Positions 1 to 11,400 of a stretch of 64,000 nucleotides of DNA are shown here, piece by piece. Origin of the DNA: Climacium dendroides (lineage: Eukaryota > Streptophyta > Bryopsida > Hypnales > Climaciaceae); NCBI GenBank assembly GCA_950106755.1, contig OX467088.1:10028001-10092000 (forward strand), given 5' to 3'. The stretch's first letter is position 1; each line of letters begins with the position of its first letter. Made by a program: the position numbers and the translations under genes. Below the pieces are notes generated by a model that had not been told where the DNA came from, made no database searches, and was given only the letters and a program-made list of their open reading frames with translations.

Positions 1-313
1 CCCTGAATTTCTGCTTCAAGGGGCAGTTCATGCAATCTTATATGAAGCAGTTCCCTTTACACTTATGGGATGGACTTCGCTGACGAATTACAGTAGGCTT
101 CCGAATTCCGATGCCAGGCTCTTCCATTCAAAACAGGAATGAGGGCTTCGAGCTTCGATTCCAGGTTCTCTTTCTATTCTAACCAGGAATTATGGATCAG
201 TCGATCAACCATTTCGCAAAAATTCTGTTCTTGCTTTACACCTCGAGGACTGCCCTCTTCCAATTTCTGATTTCCTTCTACAAAATGGGTTGTGAGGAAA
301 AGGGAATGCCCAC

Positions 314-2057
314 CTCCAGGTGAAATGATATCGGCAGCTCGCATCGAGGGGCGGGAGGCGAAGTTGGCATCCTGGAGCTTGAGAAACTCTTTGGCCGCCT
401 CCGCCGTGCTCGCCACGATGTAGAGTCGCTGCCCCAGCCACACGGACATGAGCGGACCATACTGCGAAGCCAGCTCCGCCAAGTTGCGGTGGGGATGCGT
501 GCCCAACAAATGCATCGATCCCACGATGGGCAGCGGTCGTGGTCCCGGTGGCAAGTTTCCATACAACTTGCATTGCCGTTTCCATAGCAGCCTGCTTGCA
601 TAGATCACCACCAACGCCACAACCACCCCCTGCAAACATTCAAGGGAGCGTCCATTTCGTTCAATTCGACAGTTTCGTTCAATTGGCGTGGGCCTGAGCA
701 CAGAAATTGTGACTTAAAGGTACACAAAGGTCTACCAACGAGGTCGGTTACGTTTCAAGCCACACGGCCTGAAAGTGCCGAAGTCGTGGAGTGCGCCAAT
801 TTCATGCGCCAATTTAACAAAATGGAAGTTAAATTGGCGTGATTCTTGAAACCAGAAATTGTAACATTCATGCACTCACAGCTTTAGAAAGTAGGACTGG
901 TATAGGTTCTTAAAGTTTTGGCAACACTCACAGCATTTTGGGGTTTAAGAACATTGTTGCTTTTGAAGTATTATAGTTCTAAATGTCACTAAGGTCTACA
1001 AATTTCAACCGTACAATCTCGTAATGTACTGTACGTGTTGTGGATGACCAATTTGGAGTCATTTGGCCACATAAATTGCATGATAATAATGTTTCGGTGT
1101 TGAAAGGACGATGCCCTCAACACCCTTGGCAAAGAAATCTAGGTTCATTTTTGTGCACAATCTTGAGTTCATGAATCCCCAAAGCTACAAGAATGAAGAA
1201 ATTGCAAAACACCTCTCATATTCTTTACGCTGCATTCAATTCTCTCTCTACACATATGCATGCTCTGTACTTCTCATATTCCCTCAGGAGAACGATGAAT
1301 GATAATCTTCCTTGACGATGTTCCTCAGAAGTTCATGTCCCGGACATCGGTGGGGAGTGTAATTCTGAAGTTATAAATCAGACACCACTAATATTTGACA
1401 TGATTCCAACATTCTTGAAGGGCAAGGAATCACGAGATTCTTTTCGTGCACAATCTGGTCCACCAAAATGCTGCAAGAATATATCTGGACAAGAATTGCA
1501 CAGCACTATGCATTCTCTCCACAACAAAAGTCACACTCTTGAGTTTCTTTTGGGTTGACATAGATCTACAATGGAGAAGCTAACTACAGGGTGAATACTC
1601 ACAGTTTTATGAACAGGAGAGTCTCCATAAAATACAACCCAACTTTCGTTTACGGCAGGAACTAGCTAAGGATGAGTTCTCACAAACTGCTACAAAATGG
1701 TTCTGTGCAGCACAGGAGATCGAGTCTCCAGGCGTTTCGAACGGAATTTGGCACCGACACAAATGACAACATGCAAATACGAACTCGATCCCTGGTCAGG
1801 AACGCCATGTGCACCTTATTCACACTCAGCACCATTTTCCTAAAGAAACGCGCAAGTGCACCTTCTTTACAACACCATTTTCCCAACAAACGTGCATTGA
1901 TACATTCACCGACTGAGGACGCTTCTGAATTTCAAGCTCGTTTGGGCGACTGATCAGCTAGATTGAATTCTATGAAGACTGGACGACATGAACAAGTTGA
2001 AAGAAGCTACAAGAGCGTGGAACTTACCAGAATCAGAGTCTCAGTTGTGGAAGCCAT
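314..2057 (-). CDS. Cytochrome P450 (CYP71 clan), P450-A, 5' part only
   Basis: Endoplasmic-reticulum haem monooxygenase; substrate unknown. Coding exons on the minus strand: exon 1 2057-2028 (10 codons, MASTTETLIL, then GTAAGT) and exon 2 629-314 (316 bp, after a TTTGCAG acceptor, ending in phase 1 before GTGGGC). The joined frame gives a short N-terminal membrane anchor, a basic stretch, the proline-rich hinge NLPPGPRPLP, and the first helices and sheets of a microsomal P450 (HRNLAELASQYGPLMSVWLG; FASRPSMRAAD). Exons 3-5 with the I-helix, ExxR and haem Cys would lie left of the window, so it cannot be judged intact. Bases 1-313 match the start of P450-B intron 2 (11849-12149), so the gene probably continues. 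Intron 1 is about 1.4 kb. The donor GTGGGC of exon 2 is weaker than GTGTGC in B and C. Seen: exons and phases. Known: family. Inferred: function. Confidence 0.85.
651..925 (+). repeat. Dispersed repeat R1, two tandem monomers upstream of P450-A exon 2
   Basis: Monomer 1 is about 651-795, monomer 2 about 796-925. Each has the order: TTCGTT/CAATTGGCGTG, then CAGAAATTGT(G/A)AC, then a CTTTAG/AAAGTAGG-like or CTACCAACG segment, then a GC-rich block around CACACGGCCTGAAAGTGCC. Both recur at 12485-12785. Confidence 0.6.
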
Positions 2058-2775
2058 GGCCGGCACCACCTGTAGTTGAAGTTGAGGATTTGAGCTCCGG
2101 TCCAGAGTCCAGACTGTGGCAAACTAAGGGAAGTTGGTACGGTTGTTGGAGGGGCAGTGGTATTTATTTCGGAATGTGTGGCAGGGAAGACGCATCAAGT
2201 GGCTCACTGACCGGGTTGAGAGGTTCTTGGGGTTGAATTTTTATTTTATCGTTGTTATGGTGTCGTGAAGAGGTCAGGTCCCTGTTGTCAGGGATTCTTT
2301 GGAATTATTGACAATACTCCAGTGTTTATGTTGCGTCGCAGTAACGCACTCCTTTTGGAAATTGTGAAGAAATATTCTGTTATCAGAGACCCCTTGAAGC
2401 TGCGATGATCCCCTTGGGCCAAGTTCGACAAGACTGGGCTGCAGTCACCTATTCTGGCTTCTCTCGGTGGTGACATCATGAGATAGACTCGGAGGGGGTC
2501 CGGTCCCCCTTCTTGCCCTCTCATGAGCTTGTGTTTGGTTTTCCTTTTTTTTTTTTTTATGCTTGCTCTCTTGAGTAACAGCCTAATACCACCGTCCACT
2601 CAATTCAGTCACTGGTCCATCTATTACCTCTATCTTTACCACCCATTGTCTAGACAGTAGTGCACTTGAGAACTGGACACATGAATCCATGCTTTAACGA
2701 CCCTTCAAGAACAAGGGGGGTGACTTTGGTAATCATCAGTTTTTATGACCATGTGAAGGATTGGGTTAAAAAATC

Positions 2776-2920
2776 GTAAGAGCACTCATTGCAAGAGACA
2801 AACTACTGGAGAAGACCTCCCCTTTTCATGCAAAATTCGGAGGATGAATAGTTGCACTTCTGTCCTACATAGAGAGACCCTCTGTCATCCATTGCATGCA
2901 AATTGTCCGCCTCGACGTTG
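2776..2920 (+). repeat. Dispersed repeat R2
   Basis: Shared blocks AAGAGCACTCATTG, GAAGACC(T)CCCCTTTTCA, GAGGATGAATA and TGTCATCCAT. Relatives at about 33865-34000 and 44520-44650 (same strand), and 44845-45010, 45150-45310 and 46300-46480 (opposite strand). Confidence 0.55.
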
Positions 2921-3846
2921 AAGGGTTAAGAAGGGTCTCCTCATGCTGCAAGAAGGGTCTATTTACACCTTAACATTTTCGCTTTGAAAAATCACAAAAA
3001 ATTCACTTTTTGTTGGAATGTCTTCATTCTTTTTGCAATGGACTTCTCTTGAACTTTTCAATCTCTAAAAAAATATGGGAGCTAACAAATAGCTTCACCA
3101 AAGTATGTAGATGACATATCTGTGTAGTATTGGATAGTTCTACCTTACGTGGGTTATATACATAATTATCATCTCAATAATTACACTCTCCAACTCATCA
3201 TAGTTGAATAGTCAACTAGGAATTAGATAGGAATTCTTTGAACCAATAGTAGAGGAGAACTATTTCTCTTTGTTTAGGCTTAAACTCTTCTTTTACTGAA
3301 TACTTGGTCATTTTTGCGTACTTTGATTGTTGCTACCATTTATAGTTTGTTTAGTTTTCTATTCACAACATTTTTTTGGCATGCTCTTGTATTTTGTCTT
3401 CTGGTTTCTTAACCTCTAAAGGATCAAACACTGTTTTTTGGCAACTCACTAAAAATGGAATTTTTATTTTTTTTCTTTGAAATTTTGCATAAGATGTGTC
3501 CAAACTTAAAGGCCCAACAATTTTCAAAATTTTTATTTATTTATTAGACATACAACTTACAAACATAGACTTAGTGCCATTTGATGGCTAATTAGGAATA
3601 GAGGAGAACGGTATAAAAAGAAAAAACTCCTGGACTAATATCCCACCTATACCTCACATTTACGAATGAAAAAAAAGAAATAAATTTTTTTCCCCATTCA
3701 ATTGCATTTTAAAGACACGTAATTGCATGGTTAAAGAATTATCGTATGATATGTAATTCTCATTGACCTTTAGGTAGCTCAATTTTTTTTAAAAGATCAC
3801 TTTATTCATTAACAAAAATTTGAAATGAATTTTCTAGATTTATATA

Positions 3847-4000
3847 AGGTAAACTACCCCATTCTAAACCAAATAGAAACAAGTTCATTGGAGGCTAAAT
3901 ATGTTAGTGGTGTACAATCAAGAACTTGAATGTATACCACTAACATATTTAGCCTACAGTGAACTTGCTCCTATTTGGTTTGGAATGGGGTAATTTACTT
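3847..4000. mobile_element. MITE-like hairpin nested in another repeat
   Basis: About 154 bp, almost entirely two inverted arms: GGTAAACTACCCCATTC...GGCTAAATATGTTAGTGG on the left and its near-exact complement on the right, with a loop around 3925. The flanking DNA (AGATTTATAT... / ...TAAATATGGAAAGC) corresponds to continuous sequence in the related repeat at 45712-45735, so this element inserted into an older repeat copy. Confidence 0.65.
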
Positions 4001-7000
4001 TAAATATGGAAAGCTTTAAATCATTCCATTTCAATTAATAAGATGAAAGTTATTTCGCATTTTTATTTGTGGGTAGTTATGGAATCTCTATTCTAAAAAA
4101 AACTTTGAAGTCTTTTATTTAATTAAATTTTTAATATTTTTATAAAAAAAATAAAAACATTAGGTGTAGATTGTTTATTACAACATTATAACTATTGGGA
4201 TTGGTATTTTTCAATTCCAGAACTAAATTCTTGACAATGTAGCATTTTGAATCATTCTTTGCTTCTTTCTACTTATTGTTTTTTTCCTTGTATGTTGTAA
4301 AATACAATTCCAAATGATCTAAATTTTTTCAAGTATGTAGCCAACTTGCCTTGAGTAATGAATCCAAGGAGTAACCACCATTTTGGATATTTTTTCATAC
4401 AATTGTAAGTTTGTGAAGTGCAATTGCCCAGTTTTTTGCAAAGCCAAAAAAATGATGTTTGTCACTTCAAATGCTAATATCTTGCAATCCACATGGTGAA
4501 AATTTCTGAAATTTTTTCTACATCTTCTCAAATCAATGTACTACAAGATCCTATAGTTACATGTGTCCAATTTTTTTTTCTAAACTTTTGTACTTATACT
4601 AGAAATGGCAATTTTAGAGTAATTTTGGTGAAAACATAGTTAAAAAACCTTTAGGAGTTAAGTTTCCATACTTCTGATTTAGGATTTTTTAAGAAGACTT
4701 TCCATATTTTTTCTCTAGTGCTCTCTTCTCTCATTGTTTGTGCTCTCTTGTTCTTCCATTCTTTGCACTGTTTTGGCACAAAACCCTGCTTCCAATCCGC
4801 TCTACAATTCCCTGAGTTTTTTGATTTGTTTGTTTTTTGTTTTTTTGTTTTTAAATTTTAAAATAATTTTAAAATAATTTTTTTATAGACTTACATTCTA
4901 GGGTTTACTCAGGGTTTTTTTCCAAAAAATTCTACTGCTATTTTACACATCTTTTACAAACATATATACTTCCTTTTAGTATATATATATACATACAATT
5001 GTAAGTTCTTTAATTACCTCTTCAACTTAATTCATTATCAATTGAGCCAATCTCTATTTAACTAGACTAATTACTATAAATGCAAGGATGCAAATTAGTA
5101 AGGTTAATTTGTCTTAATATGCAGAGCATGCAAAAGTTAGCATTTGTTCCTTTTAATTACATTATGGTCAAATAGTCATATTAGCTTTCTTTCTCCAATC
5201 TCCATTCAGTCAATAACAAGTCAATTGGTCCAAGGCCCACGGGTTACATTCTCACAATTTAAATAAATTTGCTACTTGGTCAATTGGTCTTGTTATTCTC
5301 TAACACAAGCTAATGTTAACAATCACAATGTCACTATGCTCATAGTTTACTTGTCAATTGGTCTTCATTCTTTCCTAAATATGATTCACTATGGTCAATT
5401 TGTCCAATATCCAACATAATATCACATCAGAGATTATATAAAGATTCTATCCTGCAACAAAAGATTTTGATTCATGTTTTCTACATCCACACTTGTCACA
5501 ATTTGTCAATTTGTCCATTTTATTTCAATCTCCTACATTTAACAATTTGATTAACACACAATGCTCTCACTAACTCCATACAACATGACAAATTATCAAT
5601 TATTTCATCTTAACAAGAACTCATTCTCAATTTAAGTGACTTCAACATCTACACTCACATAAAGATAATATGTTTGACAATTTGACCGCTCCATAAACTT
5701 CATGCCAATCTTTTGCTAATTGATTAATTACAATATAAATCCAATCCAAGCTAATAGTCACAAATAAGAATAAAAGATAATGCTCCTTTTTGACAAAACT
5801 TTGATCCTGATCTTGTTCATGGTCTACTTGACCTCAAGAAATATGTGCATTCCAAACTAATTTAATTACAACTTACATAGCCAATCACTGGCACATTTAA
5901 TCACATTATGCTTGTGGTCTATCTGACTTCCAAAATGAACTCCTCACTCATAACTATATCAAGAAACTACAATAGTTGTCCCCAAATTGTCAAATTAACA
6001 TCAATAATGATATACTATAATTGAATGTAACACAACCACCCTTCATCATTAATTTGGCTAATAGACTGATAATAAGAGAAAAAGCAGTGCCAATCACTAG
6101 CTTGTTGATACACTCTCAAGAAACAAACTCTTGTTTAATTGACTATTAACTAAAATTAAGGACAACACGAAATACAAAGAAATGCCATTTGCAAGCAACT
6201 TAAGAAGTCATTGCTCTCATAGAAACTTAGATGCAACAAGACAATCGATTAACTCAAGAAAGCAACTTATTTGACAATTTAGAGGATTAACAAAAGAAAA
6301 ACGAGACATTGACAATCTTTGGTTGTTCATTGATATACACAACAAAAGCCAATCACTGGCTACAAGAATAAAGACGAATAGATAGATTGTATTAAAATTG
6401 AAAAAATGCACATGTACATTTGACATAAGCGAGCAATCGTTGCAAGCTTGAGAGAGAACAAGGAAATCACAGTCAATTAGTTTTATATTTCTTGGTTGTA
6501 ACGAACTCCCTGTTAACTGGCCTATCTATTTGTCTACTTGTTTGGATCCTGGTTAATCCTAACTTCTTCCTCTAACTGTCTAATAGTCCTTTCTACATTT
6601 GTATGTCTATTTGACTTTATTCACACTATACTTTGGCTTAGGATTAACTCTTATTGGACTATTTGTCTTCTACTTCAAAAAGCTTCCCAAAATTCCAAAA
6701 AGTTTATTTATATACCTTCTCCGGCGGCTACTTCTATTTCCTCCACAAACTAAGTCAAAATCCACATGTCAAAGCCATCAAGCCAAGCTCTATGACAAAA
6801 TCAAGAAATACGCCCCAAACCCTAAAACCACCAAAATCCTACTCCCTTTCAACAACCTAAAGAAAATGCAATTCCATATGGTTGTGATTCACAAATTGCT
6901 TGATTTGTTCCCTCCCATTCTGTTGGATAAAAAAGAAGGTGTACGAGATGATGTGCTTCTCAATTTTAGCATGGTGTACGGAAAGGCAATTGAATGATTT

Positions 7001-8464
7001 ACAATGTATATGCAATGGTGAAGATGTCAAACATTTGGCATGAGGATTGCAATGAGTTCAAGCCTAGCGATGGCTAAAAAACAAAGTATTTGTGCAAAAC
7101 AGAGTGCATTCAAATTCACAGTGTTTCAAGTATGGCCAAGGATTTATTTGGAGAAGGAACTTGCACTAATTTAAATGTAGCTCATTGCCATGAGCTTGAT
7201 CTACTTCTTGAAAATTTTAGTCAAAGGGAAGCACCCCAACAAAAAAACAAGGTGTATTGCTTGCTCATATTTCAAATAGTAAATGGCTTGTCTATGCATG
7301 TGCATCTACGGGGTTAGGATTTCAAGTTCAATTGAAAGAGCTTTTGGTAGTAGAACTTTTGTTTTATTTTTGAAGAGAGAGAAACACCTTCAACTTCTTA
7401 TGCTTTAGATTGATGAAAGCTATGTGTAAGAAAGTTTGAGTAGAACTATATTTGAAAAAAAAAGTGAAGGGAGTGCTATGGGGATAGAGCCTCTTGTTGT
7501 GAATATGACAATGAAAATGACAACTTTGTTCATTCTATGTCAAAGTATTGAGGGCAATGAAAGCAATGCAAAGATATGTATGAGGTTGATGTTGCTTACA
7601 ATTAGAGTCATTCTTGGAATATAATATACTCTAACTTCTTTAATCCTTTCAAGTTCAAGCAATTGTTCATAAGTGGCATCTATGGTACTACTTGAATGTC
7701 ATATCATCCTTCATCACTTAGATTTTCAACCTTTTTACTAGTACAAAAAGAGGTTTGGGTGTAAGAAGGTAATATAATTCTTTTAACTTTTGAGGAGAGG
7801 TTACCTAGTTTTTTTCTTTTGAAGGGAACACTATGTGATTTTGACTCTAGAATTTTGTCTTGAAAATACTATATCTTATGTAAAGGGGTTCTGAATTGCA
7901 TTCTAGAATCACATAGCCTTCTATTTTAGAACACAAGCTTGAACTTTGACACCTCTAAAATCTTGTTTGGTGTACATATTTCAATTGAAGAATAAGCTAT
8001 TTTAGTATAGTTTCTTAGGATCATCTCTACGGAAGTGAAAAGGAATTTGTATAGGTCACTTTGGAGTTTGAGTTGTTGAGGAACCAAAAGTTTTGAGTTT
8101 TATATTTGTTCTTATATACAAATGGAAAATTGAAAACTAAGTAAACAAATCCACACCAATTTTTTTATTACATTTGACGATTTCACTATCTTTTCTATTA
8201 TTTTCTCCATTACTTCAACAACACAACAAAAGCCTATGAATAATATCTTTCCAAAAGTTGGCCTTTCTACTAGTCAAGAATGTCACACTATTACTATCTT
8301 CTCTATTATTCTCTCCATGATCTAACAACTTCATATCTACTTAGTCATTTATACATGATATCTTCAGAATAGGAGATCTCACTACTAGTGCAAAGATGTA
8401 AGGATATTGCATAGGTTTAGGATTTAGGATGCTAAAAGTGTGTGGAACTTCGATATGTGTGCAT

Positions 8465-11400
8465 CTACCCTTGGTACAAATGCAATGGCAACCTTGTTCT
8501 TGCCACTGCAACTAAAGGTTTTTGCAATGGTAATGTTGTTGTTGGCCTTGCTTCTTCCACCTCCACCTCCTTTGCATCCCATTCAAATGCATGCAACAAG
8601 CTTGCTACTTGCAAATGTACCGCCATGGATGCCAACCCCATCCCAGGACATTGTCGCCTCCCTGATCCAAATGGCAACAACTCAAAATCTTGCCCTAAAA
8701 ACTCTGTTGCCACATTCTCCCCACCCTCTAGAAACCTCTCTGGAACAAACTCCAAAGGCTTCTCCCAACTATTGTTATTACGCCCAATGGCCCACAAGTT
8801 CACAAACAAGCGCGTTTGCGCAGGGATGTCATAGCCAAAAGCTTTAGTTGCATCCTTGTTCATGTGTGGGACGGCAAATGGAATGGGAGGATGCAAACGG
8901 AGTGTCTCTTTCACGATGGCATGTAGGTACTTGAGGTGAGGAAGGTCAGATTCTTGCACAGTGCGATTCAAGCCAACTACGCGGTCAAGCTCTAAGGTTG
9001 CTTTAGTTAGTACCATTGGATTGTGAAGAACCTCTGCCATAGTCCATTCAGTTGTCACTGTTGTTGTCTCTGACCCTCCTGCTAACAAATCCTGGCAATG
9101 AAAAAACGCATTTGCACAAGTCAAACATCTCACACATATACATGACTTCAAGCAATTCTAGAACTAGAGATTTTAAAGATTGGAGATAATGTCTCATTTT
9201 CTTGCAAGTGTATGGTTTCAAGCAATTACAGACTTAAAGCTCATATTACAACATCTTACATATTTGCATAGTTTCAAATAATTGTAAGTTTAAGGATTCC
9301 AATTTGTCATTGGAATTTCTCAATCATCACATAAGTATTCATGATTTCAAGCAAAATTAGATTTAAAAATAAGTTTAGAAGGCAATATGAATGAATGGAT
9401 ATAAAAAAGGGGCCAAACTATAGGATGTGGATCTTTGACAATCTATCCTCTTTCAATTTCAAATGAGAAGTAAATGAAGATCCATGAAAATTGTTCTATT
9501 GTTGGAAGCCTACAAATAAGTTTATCATACAAATTATTTTTTTAGTAATCAAATTTATTATCCACTTCTTGAATGACAATTTTCAACTTTGAAGGATTCA
9601 TTTAAGAATGTAAGCACATTACATTGCAATTCTAAAGGAACACCATATTATACACGATTGTTTAAACAATTGAGTGTACTAATAGTTATAATATTTCGAA
9701 TAATTTAATTGTTAATGGTCTTGTTAGCAATTAAAAGATGATTTCAAATGAATGCAATTTAACATTTATTCTCTAGATATTAGTCAATTTGGAATAAGAT
9801 ATCATATTAGAAAGTTATGAATTTTCAAAGTTTGACCTATATGTGTCAAAACTTAACTTTAAGAAATGAATTATAGTCATGACTTTGAAAGCATTAGTAG
9901 TAGGTCCAAATTTAGAGCACAAAATATAAAATTTCAAGTTTATATTTTCAAAATTACTTACATAAATGATCCCTTTGATGTGATCCTTAGTAACTCCATT
10001 TGTTGGAAAATCCAGCTGCTCCAAAAAAATATCAAGGAATGTTTTCTCTTCTTCTTTAGAAGGCTTCCTCCTTTGAACTTCTTTGTATTCATTAATCATC
10101 TTTTTGTAGAACCTGTCCATATAAGCTCGAAGCTTTCGAAATTTCTTGTCCAACCCTTGAGGGTCAAACCACTTTGGGACATTGAAGTAGTCTCCAATAA
10201 AAGTAGCACCAAAGCACAAACTCATTCCATTCACAATTTTTTTGAATTCCTATATCCAACCCCCCAAAATTGCATGAAATTCAACCAAATGGCAAGTATA
10301 GAGAATTCTTGGCTAATTTCAATAATGAAACTTTTGGAAGCATTTTGCTAATAGAGAGGTGTATTTCCACCAAAATATTGGACAATCTTGAATGTTCTAC
10401 CAACAATGGCTATTAAAAGTTAAAATTTGTAATAAAAGACAATTTCCATATTTCTTTAGATTGCCATTGAATTGATATTGACTTGAAAGAGAGTTAGAAG
10501 GAAGAGTGAAAATGACAACAATCTTGCCATACTTGAAAATTTAGCCAAATTTTGGAAAAACATAATAGACATCACTACCTGGACCATTTTAGTGCCACCA
10601 TCTTGTTCCTCCACACCCAAAAACCGTTTGTTGAAGATCATGCGTGATAAGACATTTGTATTCATGATGGTCATATGTGCATTCACACAACAAGGGCCGT
10701 TCTCATTGGCTATTTTGCAGAGTGTGGATGTCATTTCTTCCATTCGTATGTATCGAAAGGATTCTAATTGCCTTGTGGACATGAGCTCTGTCACAACAAT
10801 TTTCCGCAAGTGTCGAAGTGGAGGTGTAATGTCATGAAATATAATATCTGAATCGTCAAGAGTGAATTGAATTAGTAAAGATTGTCAATTTTGCTACATT
10901 GGGGACCAAAAAATTGTGACATTCATCTACACAAAAGCCATCTAAAAAGAAGTATTACACTAATAGTGATATTTAGTATTTACAACACTCACTGCAAATT
11001 CTAACACAAATGTCAACAAGAACACTATTTATCAGCCATTGTAATTTTTACTAGCATTCATGTCAACATTTAGTGTACTAAAAGTCAAGAGTACCCAACT
11101 ATTGTTACCAACACTAAATGTCAACATAACGCTATTTGTCAACTAAATGAGAATTAAAATGAGTCAAGTAATAGGGTTAATAGTACTAAAAGTAACATAA
11201 CTCTAATCATCATCATCAGAATATCTAGATGCCTACTTCAAAATTACAAAAGTTGTGGAATTCCACCAAATGTACAAAATTGACACTAATTAGTATCTAA
11301 ACCAACCTAACCTAGTAACAATTTCAATACCTGGTAGTACACTTCAAAGTAAGGTATGGAGACGAATGGCTGTTAGTTACAAATGAACTAATTTACTTTC

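Larger units (their letters stand above)
2058..8464. other. Intergenic region, P450-A upstream to P450-B 3' side
   Basis: No convincing gene. The first part (to about 2310) is conserved with P450-C upstream. It then holds a copy of dispersed repeat R2 (about 2776-2920), a foldback-family arm (3430-4110) with the nested MITE, and AT-rich DNA with recurring GTCAATTGGTC/GTCAATTTGTCC motifs (about 5160-5530). Between about 6600 and 7320, overlapping open frames in different phases (for example DKIKKYAPNPKTTK) hint at a decayed coding sequence that I cannot name. Confidence 0.5.

Noticed and set aside
1988..2236. 82-codon plus-strand frame, about 90 percent identical to a frame at 57548-57796 (minus)
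   Set aside because: It is antisense to P450 exon 1 and its 5' flank. Its conservation follows from the inverted duplication, and the P450-B copy has an in-frame stop and indels.
8440..8847. Plus-strand frames over P450-B exon 5, and minus-strand frames 62334-62830 over P450-C exon 5
   Set aside because: Shadows of the P450 coding strand; the haem-binding reading is on the other strand.
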